Part shown: one piece after another, positions 27,489-35,608 of the stretch | Layout: every line of letters begins with the position of its first letter | Position numbering within the stretch: the stretch's first letter is position 1 | Source of the DNA: Mycobacterium attenuatum | GTDB lineage: Bacteria > Actinomycetota > Actinomycetes > Mycobacteriales > Mycobacteriaceae | Length of the DNA stretch: 48,944 bases | Assembly (NCBI RefSeq): GCF_900566085.1 | Contig: NZ_UPHT01000021.1 | Location: forward strand, 1 to 48,944 | Direction of reading: 5' to 3' | The notes under the pieces: model-generated | The model's input: the letters and a program-made list of their open reading frames with translations, nothing else | Databases searched by the model: none | Told to the model about the DNA's origin: nothing | Program-made: the position numbers and the translations under genes

Positions 27489-27539
27489 AACTTTGCAAAA
27501 TTAGCAAAATCGCCGAAAGTCGTTGCTGAACTTGGCAAA
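27489..27539 (+). promoter_or_regulatory. RamB/PrpR-type operator boxes upstream of icl1
   Basis: AACTTTGCAAA at 27489-27499 contains the palindrome TTTGCAAA. A variant, AACTTGGCAAA, recurs exactly 40 bases later (27529-27539), and a partial TTAGCAAAA follows the first. TTTGCAAA-containing sites are bound by RamB in corynebacteria and mycobacteria and by PrpR at the mycobacterial icl1 and prpDC promoters. The boxes lie about 140-190 bases before the icl1 start. Confidence 0.65.
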
Positions 27540-27675
27540 TGAAATGGATGGACCTGGTTAGCTGGCTGTGTCATGGTCGAATTAGCACACCAGTGAAGTT
27601 GAGCCCTCCGCACCGTCGGGGTCGCGCTGTGGTCTCAGCAGTCCAGCAAATTAAGTGACCGTTAGGAGCAGTCCA

Positions 27676-28962
27676 ATGTCTGTGGTTGGCACCCCGAAGA
27701 GCGCTGAGCAGATCCAGCACGACTGGGACCACAACCCCCGGTGGCAGGGCATCACCCGCACCTACACCCCCCAGGAGGTCGTCGCACTGCAAGGCCACGT
27801 CGTCGAGGAGCACACCCTCGCCCGGCGCGGCGCCGAGGTGCTCTGGGAGCAGCTGCACGAGATGGACTTCGTCAACGCGCTGGGCGCGCTGACCGGCAAC
27901 ATGGCCGTCCAGCAAGTGCGCGCCGGCCTGAAGGCCATCTATTTGTCGGGCTGGCAGGTCGCCGGCGACGCCAATCTGTCGGGCCACACCTACCCCGACC
28001 AGAGCCTGTACCCGGCCAACTCGGTGCCGCAGGTCGTCCGCCGCATCAACAACGCGCTGCTGCGCGCCGACGAGATCGCCAAGGTCGAAAACGACCGTTC
28101 CGTGGACAACTGGCTGGTGCCGATCGTCGCCGACGGTGAGGCCGGCTTCGGCGGTGCGCTCAACGTCTACGAGCTGCAAAAGGCCATGATCGCCGCGGGT
28201 GTCGCCGGCAGCCACTGGGAGGACCAGCTGGCCTCGGAGAAGAAGTGCGGACACCTCGGTGGCAAGGTACTAATCCCCACCCAGCAGCACATCCGGACGC
28301 TGACCTCGGCGCGGCTGGCGGCCGACGTCGCCGGTGTCCCTACGGTCGTCATCGCCCGCACCGACGCCGAGGCAGCCACGCTGATCACCTCCGACGTCGA
28401 CGAGCGCGACCGCCCGTTCATCACCGGTGAGCGCACCGCCGAGGGCTTCTACCGGATCAAGAACGGTCTGGAGCCCTGCATCGCCCGTGCCAAGGCTTAC
28501 GCGCCGTTCTCCGACCTGATCTGGATGGAGACCGGTACTCCCGACCTGGAGTTGGCCAAGAAGTTCGCCGAGGGTGTCAAGTCGGAGTACCCCGACCAGA
28601 TGCTGGCCTACAACTGCTCGCCGTCGTTCAACTGGCGCAAGCACCTCGACGACGCCACCATCGCCAAGTTCCAGAAGGAGCTGGGTGCCATGGGCTTCAA
28701 GTTCCAGTTCATCACGCTGGCCGGCTTCCACGCGCTCAACTACTCGATGTTCGACCTGGCCTACGGCTACGCCCGCAACCAGATGAGCGCGTATGTCGAG
28801 CTGCAGGAGCGCGAGTTCGCCGCCGAGGAGCGCGGGTACACCGCTACCAAGCACCAGCGCGAGGTCGGTGCCGGCTACTTCGACCGGATCGCGACCACGG
28901 TGGACCCGACGTCGTCGACCACGGCTCTGGCCGGTTCGACCGAAGAGGGCCAGTTTCACTGA
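27676..28962 (+). CDS. icl1: Isocitrate lyase Icl1 (also methylisocitrate lyase)
   Basis: 428 residues, identical in length to M. tuberculosis Icl1 (Rv0467). The catalytic loop [11 protein letters not shown] places the nucleophilic cysteine at C191, the same number as in M. tuberculosis. The metal-site region [13 protein letters not shown] and NCSPSFNW are also present. It splits isocitrate into succinate and glyoxylate in the glyoxylate shunt, and methylisocitrate in propionyl-CoA disposal, allowing growth on fatty acids and cholesterol. ATG 27676 has TAGGAG 9 bases upstream. Control by RamB and PrpR is expected from the upstream boxes. Confidence 0.97.
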   Translation: MSVVGTPKSAEQIQHDWDHNPRWQGITRTYTPQEVVALQGHVVEEHTLARRGAEVLWEQLHEMDFVNALGALTGNMAVQQVRAGLKAIYLSGWQVAGDANLSGHTYPDQSLYPANSVPQVVRRINNALLRADEIAKVENDRSVDNWLVPIVADGEAGFGGALNVYELQKAMIAAGVAGSHWEDQLASEKKCGHLGGKVLIPTQQHIRTLTSARLAADVAGVPTVVIARTDAEAATLITSDVDERDRPFITGERTAEGFYRIKNGLEPCIARAKAYAPFSDLIWMETGTPDLELAKKFAEGVKSEYPDQMLAYNCSPSFNWRKHLDDATIAKFQKELGAMGFKFQFITLAGFHALNYSMFDLAYGYARNQMSAYVELQEREFAAEERGYTATKHQREVGAGYFDRIATTVDPTSSTTALAGSTEEGQFH

Positions 28963-29027
28963 CGAGGAGCGGGGTGCAGCCCGCGACGAGGAAGTGCAAC
29001 CGAAGGCTCGGGTCACTGACCGCTGGC

Positions 29028-29085
29028 CGAGCAGACGCAGAGTCGCATGTCTAGCCCACAGTTGATGCGAGTCTGCGTCTGCTCG
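29028..29085. repeat. Long hairpin with 21-bp arms between icl1 and fadB2
   Basis: Bases 29028-29048 and 29065-29085 are inverted repeats matching at 20 of 21 positions, around a 16-base loop. The arms begin CGAGCAGACGCAGA. This far exceeds a typical terminator stem and lacks a T-run, so a dispersed intergenic repeat or RNA element is more likely. It is the first of two consecutive hairpins in this gap. Confidence 0.75.
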
Positions 29086-29105
29086 CGGGAGAAGTTGACA
29101 GCATA

Positions 29106-29134
29106 GGTCCCGCCCAGTCAACCTGGGCGGGGCC
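29106..29134 (+). terminator. Candidate terminator of icl1
   Basis: A GC-rich stem (GGTCCCGCCCAG, loop TCAAC, CTGGGCGGGGCC) pairs 11 of 12 positions. No U-tract follows, which is common for mycobacterial stem-type terminators. It lies 40 bases upstream of fadB2. Confidence 0.55.
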
Positions 29135-29173
29135 TATTGCGGTGCAAGGCAATACGATTCGAAAGAGAGAACA

Positions 29174-30037
29174 GTGAGTGACGCAGCGATCCAGCGGGTA
29201 GGGGTGGTCGGGGCCGGGCAGATGGGGTCCGGCATCGCCGAGGTCTCGGTACGCGCAGGCGTCGACGTGACGGTGTTCGAGACGACCGAAGCGCTAGTCA
29301 CAGCGGGGCGCAACCGCATCGTGAAGTCGCTGGAGCGAGGCGTCAGCGCGGGCAAGGTGACCGAGCGTGAGCGGGACCGTGCGCTGGGCAACTTGACCTT
29401 CACCACCGACATGAATGACCTGGCCGACCGGCAGCTGGTAATCGAGGCGGTGGTCGAGGACGAGTCCGTCAAGGCCGCGATCTTCGCCGAACTCGACAGC
29501 GTGGTCACCGATCCCGCCGCGGTGCTGGCCTCCAACACCTCCAGTATCCCGGTCATGAGGATCGCCGCGGCCACGAAGAACCCGCAGCGAGTGTTGGGTC
29601 TGCATTTCTTCAATCCGGTCCCGGTGCTGCCGCTGGTCGAATTGGTCACCACACTGGTCACCGACGAGGCCGCCGCCGCGCGCACCGAGGAGTTTGCCGG
29701 CACCGTCCTGGGTAAGCAGGTGGTGCGCTGCTCCGACCGATCCGGGTTCGTGGTGAACGCACTTCTGGTGCCGTATCTCTTGGCGGCGATCCGGATGGTC
29801 GAAGCCGGGTTCGCCACGGTCGAAGACGTCGACAAGGCCGTCGTTGCCGGGCTGTCCCACCCGATGGGGCCATTGCGCCTATCCGACCTCGTCGGTCTGG
29901 ACACGCTCAAGCTGATCGCCGACAAGATGTTCGAGGAGTTCAAGGAGTCGCTGTACGGGCCGCCGCCGCTATTGCTGCGGATGGTCGAGGCAGGCCAACT
30001 GGGCAAGAAATCCGGCCGGGGTTTCTACACCTATTGA
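29174..30037 (+). CDS. fadB2: 3-hydroxybutyryl-CoA dehydrogenase FadB2
   Basis: 287 residues (M. tuberculosis FadB2, Rv0468, has 286). The Rossmann motif GVVGAGQMGSGIAE is at the N-terminus. The catalytic His-Glu pair is seen in GLHFFNPVPVLPLVELV, and the C-terminal dimerisation domain ends KKSGRGFYTY, all diagnostic of single-domain 3-hydroxyacyl-CoA dehydrogenases. It oxidises 3-hydroxybutyryl-CoA with NAD(P), or runs in reverse. GTG 29174 is preceded by GAAAGAGAG. In M. tuberculosis umaA follows; here it is missing and pcaA comes next, convergent. Confidence 0.93.
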   Translation: MSDAAIQRVGVVGAGQMGSGIAEVSVRAGVDVTVFETTEALVTAGRNRIVKSLERGVSAGKVTERERDRALGNLTFTTDMNDLADRQLVIEAVVEDESVKAAIFAELDSVVTDPAAVLASNTSSIPVMRIAAATKNPQRVLGLHFFNPVPVLPLVELVTTLVTDEAAAARTEEFAGTVLGKQVVRCSDRSGFVVNALLVPYLLAAIRMVEAGFATVEDVDKAVVAGLSHPMGPLRLSDLVGLDTLKLIADKMFEEFKESLYGPPPLLLRMVEAGQLGKKSGRGFYTY

Positions 30038-30039
30038 CC

Positions 30040-30067
30040 GCCCGGCACCGGCACCCCGGTGCCGGGC
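30040..30067. terminator. Bidirectional terminator between fadB2 and pcaA
   Basis: A perfect 12-bp stem (GCCCGGCACCGG and its complement) with a 4-base loop begins 3 bases after the fadB2 stop and ends 12 bases before the end of the convergent pcaA gene. It can serve both transcripts. Confidence 0.75.
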
Positions 30068-30079
30068 AACGACGCGACG

Positions 30080-30943
30080 CTACTTTTCCAACGTGAACTG
30101 GTCGACGTCGGTGTAGCCCTCACGGAACAGTTTTGCGCAGCCCGTGAGGTACTTCATGTAGCGGTCGTAGACCTTCTCAGACTGGATCGCGATCGCCTTT
30201 TCCCGGTTGGCTTCCAACGCGGCGGCCCAGGTGTCCAGTGTCTTTGCGTAATGCAGCTGCAACGACTGCACCCGAGTGAGCTTGAAACCGGCCGTGGTGG
30301 CGTGCTCTTCGACGGTTGGGATGGTTGGCAGCCAGCCGCCGGGAAAGATCTCGGCCAGGATGAATTGCGTGAAGTGCACGATTTCGTGGGTCAGGGTCAG
30401 TCCCCGTGCCCGGGCGTCTTTGAAGGTGGGGCGAGCGATGGTGTGCAGCAGCATCACGCCGTCGCCGGGCAGTACGTCGTAGGCCATCTTGAAGAAGCGC
30501 GGATAGCGCTGACGGCCGAAGTGTTCGAAGGCGCCGATCGACACGATCCGGTCGACCGGCTCGTGGAATTTCTCCCACCCTTCCAGCAACACCTGCCTGG
30601 TGCGGGGGGTGTCCATGTTGGCGAACATCTGCTGGACGTGGGCCGCCTGATTCTCCGATAACGTCAGGCCCACGACGTTGACGTCATATTTTTCGATGGC
30701 GCGCCGCATGGTGGCCCCCCAGCCGCAGCCGATGTCCAGCAACGTCATCCCGGGCTCGAGCTTGAGCTTTCCCAGCGCCAGGTCGATTTTTGCCAGCTGC
30801 GCCTCTTCCAGCGTCATGTCGTCGCGCTCGAAGTATGCACAACTGTAGGTCTGGGTGGGGTCCAGGAACAGCCGGAAGAAATCATCGGACAGGTCGTAAT
30901 GGGCTTGGACGTTCCCGAAATGCGGCGTGAGCTGCACGGACAT
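30080..30943 (-). CDS. pcaA: Mycolic acid cyclopropane synthase PcaA
   Basis: 287 residues, equal to PcaA (Rv0470c). The opening LTPHFGNVQAHYDLSDDFFRLFLDPTQTYSCAYFERDDMTLEEAQ is the mycolate methyltransferase signature (cited here in part as the HYDLSDDFF motif), SAM binds at LLDIGCGWGATM, and the EHFGR region carries the bicarbonate-site glutamate. PcaA makes the proximal cis-cyclopropane of alpha-mycolates. The central region, residues about 165-205 (TIARPTFKDARARGLTLTHE), differs from M. tuberculosis PcaA more than the rest does, so substrate preference could differ; MmaA2-like activity is the main alternative. Position and neighbours support pcaA. Confidence 0.87.
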   Translation of the reverse strand: MSVQLTPHFGNVQAHYDLSDDFFRLFLDPTQTYSCAYFERDDMTLEEAQLAKIDLALGKLKLEPGMTLLDIGCGWGATMRRAIEKYDVNVVGLTLSENQAAHVQQMFANMDTPRTRQVLLEGWEKFHEPVDRIVSIGAFEHFGRQRYPRFFKMAYDVLPGDGVMLLHTIARPTFKDARARGLTLTHEIVHFTQFILAEIFPGGWLPTIPTVEEHATTAGFKLTRVQSLQLHYAKTLDTWAAALEANREKAIAIQSEKVYDRYMKYLTGCAKLFREGYTDVDQFTLEK

Positions 30944-31110
30944 AGCGGTCGGGCCTTTCTGCTTCGCAGGGCTTGGCTCAGCGCACCCTGGTCTCCCCCC
31001 CCGGGATGCCCCTCAAGCATGTTAGCCGTTTCGAACAGCCTGCGACGGTCACGGCAGCCGCCCGTGGGTCCGGACCGGCGCCACGGGCCACGCTCGCTCT
31101 TCCCGGGTGC

Positions 31111-31818
31111 CTATTCCACCGGTTGCCGTGGCGGCACGATCGGCGACGGATGCGGCTGCTCGCGGAACTTTTCCAGCGACCCGCCGGCCTCCACGATCCC
31201 GCACAGCGCACTCCAGCTCAGCATCGTCAGATAGTCGATCAGCTCATCACTGGTCATCCGCGGGGCCGACATCCAGGAGTGGGTGGCCAGCTGGACTCCG
31301 CCGACGATCAGGTACGCCCAGGGTTCCACCCCGCCGGTGTCCATCCCCACCTCTTGCATGCGGCGGCGCAGCATCACCGCGATCATGCGGGCAATGATCC
31401 GTTCGGAGTCCGCGATCACCTTGCTCTTGCTGGCCGAGCTGTTGGCCATCACGAACCGGTACGGCTCGGGCTCGGACGCCACCGTTTCCACATAAACCCG
31501 GATGACTTCACGGGTCAGCTCGTAGCCATCGAGGTTCGACGACAGCGCGCCAGCCATGTTGGGAATCAATGTGGTTTGCGCGAACCGCATCATCACTGCG
31601 GTCGTCAGGTCATTCTTGTCGACGAAATAGCGGTAGAGGACGGTCTTGGAGACGCCGATTTCCGCCGCAATCTCGTCCATGCTCAGGGATTGCCCGCGGA
31701 CGCGAATGGCCTCAATGGTGCCGTCGACGAGTTCGTTGCGCCGCTCCACCTTGTGCTGGTGCCAGCGCCGCTTGCGACCATCCGTTTTGCCCGTCACGGC
31801 CGGGATATGCTCTGTCAC
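31111..31818 (-). CDS. TetR-family transcriptional regulator (Rv0472c homologue)
   Basis: 235 residues (Rv0472c has 234). The helix-turn-helix SMDEIAAEIGVSKTVLYRYFVDKNDL lies near residues 40-66 after a basic N-terminus (GKTDGRKRRWHQHKVERR). The C-terminal ligand domain is strongly conserved with M. tuberculosis. GTG 31818 is preferred by length; GTG 31839 is in frame. It is divergent from the DUF445 gene, with only 57 bases between them, so it probably controls that gene and itself. Ligand unknown. Confidence 0.87.
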   Translation of the reverse strand: MTEHIPAVTGKTDGRKRRWHQHKVERRNELVDGTIEAIRVRGQSLSMDEIAAEIGVSKTVLYRYFVDKNDLTTAVMMRFAQTTLIPNMAGALSSNLDGYELTREVIRVYVETVASEPEPYRFVMANSSASKSKVIADSERIIARMIAVMLRRRMQEVGMDTGGVEPWAYLIVGGVQLATHSWMSAPRMTSDELIDYLTMLSWSALCGIVEAGGSLEKFREQPHPSPIVPPRQPVE

Positions 31819-31875
31819 TCTCCGCCGATTCCCATTCACTAGACGCAGTCGATACTACGGCGTGCGGGGTCTCAC

Positions 31876-33315
31876 ATGGCTCATCGGCTACCCATGCGTG
31901 CAGCCCCACAGGGTGCGTCAGGCCGATTGGTCGCCGCGATAGCGGATGATGGTGTGGTGGCACACAGAGTCGACGCGTCGGGCTCGCCGCCGAGGCTCGA
32001 CGTGAGCACGCCCACCTCCGGGGTGCGCCGGCCGTCCCTGGCGGAGTCCTTCGCGGGCGCCGATCCGCAGGCGGACGCCGAGCGGAGGGTGGCGCTGCGC
32101 CGAATGAAATTGGTGGCGCTGAGTTTCCTGCTCGGCGCCACGGTCGTCTTTCTCGCCTGCAGGTGGGCGCAGGCGGACGGCGCCGCGCCGACGTGGGTTG
32201 GCTACGTCGGTGCGGCCGCGGAGGCCGGCATGGTGGGCGCGCTGGCCGACTGGTTCGCGGTCACCGCGCTGTTCAAGCATCCGCTGGGCATTCCGATCCC
32301 GCACACCGCAATCATCAAGCGCAAGAAAGACCAGTTGGGGGAGGGTCTGGGCACTTTTGTCCGCGAGAACTTCCTGTCCGGGCCGGTGGTGGAGACCAAA
32401 CTGCGCGACGCACAAGTGCCCAGCCGGCTGGGCAAGTGGCTATCGGAGCCCGACCACGCGCGTCGGGTGGCCGCCGAGACCGCCACGGTGTTGCGGGTAT
32501 TGGTGGAGTTGCTCGACGACGATGAGATTCACCAGTTGATCGACCGGATGATCATGCGTCGCATCGCCGAGCCGCAGTGGGGTCCGCCGGTGGGACGGAT
32601 GTTGCAAACGGTGCTGACCGAGAATCGCCAAGAGGCACTGATTCAGCTGCTGGCCGACCGCGCGTTTCAATGGTCGCTCAATGCCGAGATGGTCATTCAG
32701 CGAGTGGTGGAGCGCGATTCGCCGACGTGGTCGCCGCGGTTCATCGACCATCTGGTCGGCGACCGCATCCATCGCGAATTGTTGGACTTCACCGACAAGG
32801 TCCGTCGCAATCCCGATCATGAGCTGCGCCGTTCGGCGACGCGTTTCCTGTTCGAGTTCGCCGACGACTTGCAGCACGACCCGGCCACCATTGCGCGTGC
32901 CGATGCGGTCAAAGAACAACTGATGGCGCGCGACGAGGTCGCCAACGCCGCCGCGACGGCGTGGAAGACGCTCAAGCGGCTGGTCCTCGAGGGTGTCGAC
33001 GACCCGTCCAGCAGCTTGCGCACCCGGATCACCGACACGGTGATCCGGATCGGGGAATCACTGCGCGACGATGCCGCGCTGCGCGACAACGTCGACAATT
33101 GGATGGTTCGGGCCGCCCAACACCTGGTTTCGCAGTATGGGGTAGAGATCACAGCCATCATTACCGACACCATCGAACGCTGGGACGCGGAGGAAGCCAG
33201 TCGGCGAATCGAATTGCATGTGGGCCGCGACCTGCAATTCATTCGGATCAATGGGACCGTGGTAGGCGCATTGGCGGGGCTGAGCATCTATGCCGTCGCC
33301 CAGGTCTTCTTCTAG
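31876..33315 (+). CDS. DUF445 membrane protein (Rv0473 homologue)
   Basis: 479 residues against 456 in M. tuberculosis. Residues about 75-105 form a hydrophobic helix (LVALSFLLGATVVFLACRW), followed by AAAEAGMVGALADWFAVTALFKHPLGIPIPHTAII, the hallmark of DUF445 (YheB/YjiN) proteins. A long helical cytoplasmic or periplasmic region follows, and a second membrane helix closes the protein (INGTVVGALAGLSIYAVAQVFF). Function unknown. The ATG at 31876 is used; the first 25 residues are not clearly conserved, and GTG codons at 31954/31957 are alternatives. Confidence 0.83.
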   Translation: MAHRLPMRAAPQGASGRLVAAIADDGVVAHRVDASGSPPRLDVSTPTSGVRRPSLAESFAGADPQADAERRVALRRMKLVALSFLLGATVVFLACRWAQADGAAPTWVGYVGAAAEAGMVGALADWFAVTALFKHPLGIPIPHTAIIKRKKDQLGEGLGTFVRENFLSGPVVETKLRDAQVPSRLGKWLSEPDHARRVAAETATVLRVLVELLDDDEIHQLIDRMIMRRIAEPQWGPPVGRMLQTVLTENRQEALIQLLADRAFQWSLNAEMVIQRVVERDSPTWSPRFIDHLVGDRIHRELLDFTDKVRRNPDHELRRSATRFLFEFADDLQHDPATIARADAVKEQLMARDEVANAAATAWKTLKRLVLEGVDDPSSSLRTRITDTVIRIGESLRDDAALRDNVDNWMVRAAQHLVSQYGVEITAIITDTIERWDAEEASRRIELHVGRDLQFIRINGTVVGALAGLSIYAVAQVFF

Positions 33316-33328
33316 GGTGCTAACAAGC

Positions 33329-33344
33329 GCTTGCAAAAGCAAGC
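33329..33344 (+). terminator. Small hairpin after the DUF445 gene
   Basis: GCTTGC-AAAA-GCAAGC is a perfect 6-bp stem with a 4-base loop, 14 bases after the stop. It has no T-run. It could be a weak terminator or an operator for the next gene. Confidence 0.35.
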
Positions 33345-33381
33345 ACCTGTCCGTACCCTGGTGGCGTCAAGATCAGCAGCA

Positions 33382-33397
33382 TTACGTCAAGACGTAA
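33382..33397. promoter_or_regulatory. Perfect 16-bp palindrome overlapping the ribosome-binding site of the XRE regulator
   Basis: TTACGTC-AA-GACGTAA ends inside the AAGGAG Shine-Dalgarno sequence (33396-33401) of the following gene. Its position suggests autoregulation by that helix-turn-helix protein, at the DNA level or by hiding the ribosome-binding site in RNA. Confidence 0.55.
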
Positions 33398-33408
33398 GGA
33401 GTGCGCCA

Positions 33409-33825
33409 ATGCCGCCGGAGGAGAAATTCGGCGCCAAGGTGTCCAGCGTGACTTCCAGGGCGTCCGACATCGGCAGCTTCATCAGGACGCAACGCGAAAC
33501 GGCGCAGGTTTCGATGCGCCAGCTTGCCGAACGGTCCGGGGTCAGCAACCCCTACCTCAGCCAGGTCGAGCGTGGCCTGCGTAAGCCGTCGGCCGACGTC
33601 CTGGCCCAGATCGCCAAGGCGTTGCGGGTTTCCGCCGAGGTCCTGTACGTGCGCGCCGGGATCCTCGAACCCAGCGAGACCAGCCAGGTCCGGGACGCCA
33701 TCATCACCGACACGGCAATCACCGAGCGTCAGAAGCAGATCCTGCTGGATATCTACGCGTCCTTCACCCAGCAGAACGAAGCCGCCCGGGAGGAGTGTCC
33801 GAGCTCACCCGAGATTGACGATTGA
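33409..33825 (+). CDS. XRE-family transcriptional regulator (Rv0474 homologue)
   Basis: 138 residues (Rv0474 has 140). The helix-turn-helix spans about residues 22-78: IGSFIRTQRETAQVSMRQLA, then SGVSNPYLSQVERGLRKPSADVLAQIAKAL. A helical C-terminal tail (ITERQKQILLDIYASFTQQN) is highly conserved. ATG 33409 has AAGGAG 7 bases upstream. It lies directly before hbhA; a copper-responsive role has been reported for the M. tuberculosis protein. The palindrome upstream is a likely self-operator. Confidence 0.9.
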   Translation: MPPEEKFGAKVSSVTSRASDIGSFIRTQRETAQVSMRQLAERSGVSNPYLSQVERGLRKPSADVLAQIAKALRVSAEVLYVRAGILEPSETSQVRDAIITDTAITERQKQILLDIYASFTQQNEAAREECPSSPEIDD

Positions 33826-34061
33826 TCACCAGTCGGCCGTCGGATGTGACGTCGCTGAGGTCTAGACCGACGGCCTTCGGGCAACCCGACAAGGAGGGGG
33901 ACCGGCCCGGATCATTACGAACTCGACTATCCACCGACCCGACAAATCAGGAGGTTTCCAGCAAGTCGCGTGTGAAGTCAATCCGCGGGTCTTGACTACT
34001 CCCCCAAGGGAGCCGACGCTTGCTCCAACTTCATATCACGATGCAATAACGCCAATAGCAA

Positions 34062-34067
34062 TACAAT
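34062..34067 (+). promoter_or_regulatory. Candidate -10 element of hbhA
   Basis: TACAAT matches the SigA -10 consensus at five of six positions and lies 17 bases before the hbhA ATG, just before the GAAAGGA ribosome-binding site. The spacing would give a very short leader. The 259-base gap upstream shows no gene. Confidence 0.35.
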
Positions 34068-34084
34068 TTATGAAAGGAAACACC

Positions 34085-34699
34085 ATGGCTGAAAACCCGA
34101 ACATCGAGGACCTGCGGGCTCCGTTGCTCGCCGCGCTTGGTGCCGCCGACCTGGCTCTGGCCACCGTCAACGACTTGATCGCCAACTTGCGCGAGCGTGC
34201 CGAGGAAACCCGCACCGACACCCGTACCCGCGTTGAGGCCCGCGTCGAGGAGAGCCGCGCTCGCCTGACCAAGCTGCAAGAGGACCTCCCCGAGCAGTTC
34301 AGCGAACTCCGTGAGCGTTTCACCGCCGATGAGCTGCGCAAGGCTGCCGAGGGCTACCTCGAGGCTGCCACCAACCGGTACAACGAACTGGTCCAGCGCG
34401 GTGAGGCCGCCCTGGAGCGCCTGCGTAGCCAGCCGGTCTTCGAAGACGCGTCGGCGCGTGCCGAGGGCTATGTCGACCAAGCTGTCGAGCTGACCCAGGA
34501 GGCGCTGGGCACCGTCGCGTCGCAGACCCGCGCCGTCGGTGAGCGTGCCGCCAAGCTCGTCGGTATCGAGCTGCCGAAGAAGGCGGAGTCCGGTAAGAAG
34601 GATGTGGCCAAGAAGGCGCCGGCGCCCGCCAAGAAGGCCGCCCCGGCCAAGAAGGCGCCTGCCAAGAAGGCTCCGGCCAAGAAGGTCACCCAAAAATAA
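34085..34699 (+). CDS. hbhA: Heparin-binding haemagglutinin HbhA
   Basis: 204 residues (199 in M. tuberculosis). The N-terminal part begins [24 protein letters not shown], followed by a long coiled coil (about residues 25-160) rich in Arg/Glu heptads. The C-terminal 35 residues are lysine-alanine-proline repeats ([18 protein letters not shown]), which bind heparan sulfate and are methylated in M. tuberculosis. It is a surface adhesin for epithelial cells, also tied to intracellular lipid bodies. GAAAGGA precedes the ATG. It is followed by a strong terminator. Confidence 0.96.
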   Translation: MAENPNIEDLRAPLLAALGAADLALATVNDLIANLRERAEETRTDTRTRVEARVEESRARLTKLQEDLPEQFSELRERFTADELRKAAEGYLEAATNRYNELVQRGEAALERLRSQPVFEDASARAEGYVDQAVELTQEALGTVASQTRAVGERAAKLVGIELPKKAESGKKDVAKKAPAPAKKAAPAKKAPAKKAPAKKVTQK

Positions 34700-34722
34700 G
34701 CTGGCCCGGTAACTCGGACCAC

Positions 34723-34768
34723 TCGACTCCGAGTCGCCCTGTGGGGCGACTCGGAGTCGACGTTTTTT
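34723..34768 (+). terminator. Strong intrinsic terminator of hbhA
   Basis: A perfect 17-bp stem (TCGACTCCGAGTCGCCC and complement) with a TGTG loop is followed by CGTTTTTTG. The stem and T-run are a textbook intrinsic terminator, unusual for mycobacteria in having a T-run of six. Confidence 0.9.
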
Positions 34769-34797
34769 GTGGGCCGAGTCGCCTGTGGACTGGGCCG

Positions 34798-34831
34798 GTC
34801 GCCCCACGGGGCGACTCGGAGTCGACGTTTT
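34798..34831 (+). repeat. Second, partly duplicated terminator-like unit
   Basis: GTCGCCCC-AC-GGGGCGAC forms an 8-bp stem, and the bases 34808-34831 repeat the right arm and T-run of the preceding terminator (GGCGACTCGGAGTCGACGTTTT). It looks like a tandem partial duplication of that terminator. Confidence 0.65.
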
Positions 34832-34845
34832 GGGCGGTGCCCGCA

Positions 34846-34851
34846 TAGTCT
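34846..34851 (+). promoter_or_regulatory. Candidate -10 element of the DUF2516 gene (leaderless)
   Basis: TAGTCT fits TANNNT and ends 6 bases before the GTG at 34858. This spacing suggests a leaderless transcript and supports that GTG over the ATG eight codons later. Confidence 0.4.
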
Positions 34852-34857
34852 TTAAGC

Positions 34858-35145
34858 GTGAGCCACCTTGTGGGTACCGTCATGTTGGTCTTGCAGATCG
34901 CCGTGTTGGTCACGGCGGTGTATGCGTTTGTGCATGCGGCGCTGCAGCGGCCGGACGCCTATACCGCTGCTGACAAGCTGACCAAGCCGGTGTGGTTGGT
35001 GATCCTGGGCGCGGCGGTGGCGCTCACGTCCATCCTCGGGTTCGTCTTTGGGGTGCTCGGGATGGCTATCGCCGCCTGCGCGGCCGGCGTGTATCTGGTG
35101 GACGTGCGGCCCAAGCTGCTGGAAATCCAGGGCAAGTCGCGCTAG
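34858..35145 (+). CDS. DUF2516 small membrane protein (Rv0476 homologue)
   Basis: 95 residues. Two hydrophobic segments ([22 protein letters not shown] and [37 protein letters not shown]) bracket [15 protein letters not shown], and the end [14 protein letters not shown] is nearly identical to Rv0476 (87 residues). GTG 34858 is used; ATG 34882 would give the M. tuberculosis length. Function unknown. Followed after 4 bases by the next gene. Confidence 0.82.
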   Translation: MSHLVGTVMLVLQIAVLVTAVYAFVHAALQRPDAYTAADKLTKPVWLVILGAAVALTSILGFVFGVLGMAIAACAAGVYLVDVRPKLLEIQGKSR

Positions 35146-35149
35146 CCGG

Positions 35150-35608
35150 ATGAAAGCCTTGCTGGCGGCGCCGGCTGCGGTGCTTGCCGGCCTGCTGTGC
35201 ACTATCCCCGGCGCTATCCCCGGCCCATTCACCGCCCAAGGCGGCCCCGGTAGCGGCGCGGTTGACCAACCTGACCCGGCGTTTTCACCGCCGTTCATCG
35301 ACCACACCCACTGGTCATATTCGGGGCGTCTGAGCAGCCTGCGGGTCTACCCGACGCCATCTGGTCGCGCGGCGTCCCGCAATCCCGGCACCGCCGCCGC
35401 TGACGAAGCATGGGCCGAGGTACTCGCCCTCACCCCCGAGGCCGATATGCCCGGCATGCGGGCACAGTTCGACTGCCACTGGCAACTGGCGGAGGCCGCC
35501 GAACCCGGGAAGGTCAGCTGGAACCTCGAGCCGTGGCGGCCGGTCGTCGACGACACCGACATGCTTGCATCCGGGTGCAACCCAGGCGCTCCCGAAGAGC
35601 AGTTTTGA
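35150..35608 (+). CDS. Secreted DUF2599-like protein (Rv0477 homologue)
   Basis: 152 residues (Rv0477 has 148). A signal peptide is visible ([24 protein letters not shown]). The mature part has [22 protein letters not shown] and [29 protein letters not shown], with a pair of cysteines (FDCHW and ASGCNPG) that probably form a disulfide. Function unknown. The stop overlaps the deoC ATG by one base. Confidence 0.85.
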   Translation: MKALLAAPAAVLAGLLCTIPGAIPGPFTAQGGPGSGAVDQPDPAFSPPFIDHTHWSYSGRLSSLRVYPTPSGRAASRNPGTAAADEAWAEVLALTPEADMPGMRAQFDCHWQLAEAAEPGKVSWNLEPWRPVVDDTDMLASGCNPGAPEEQF

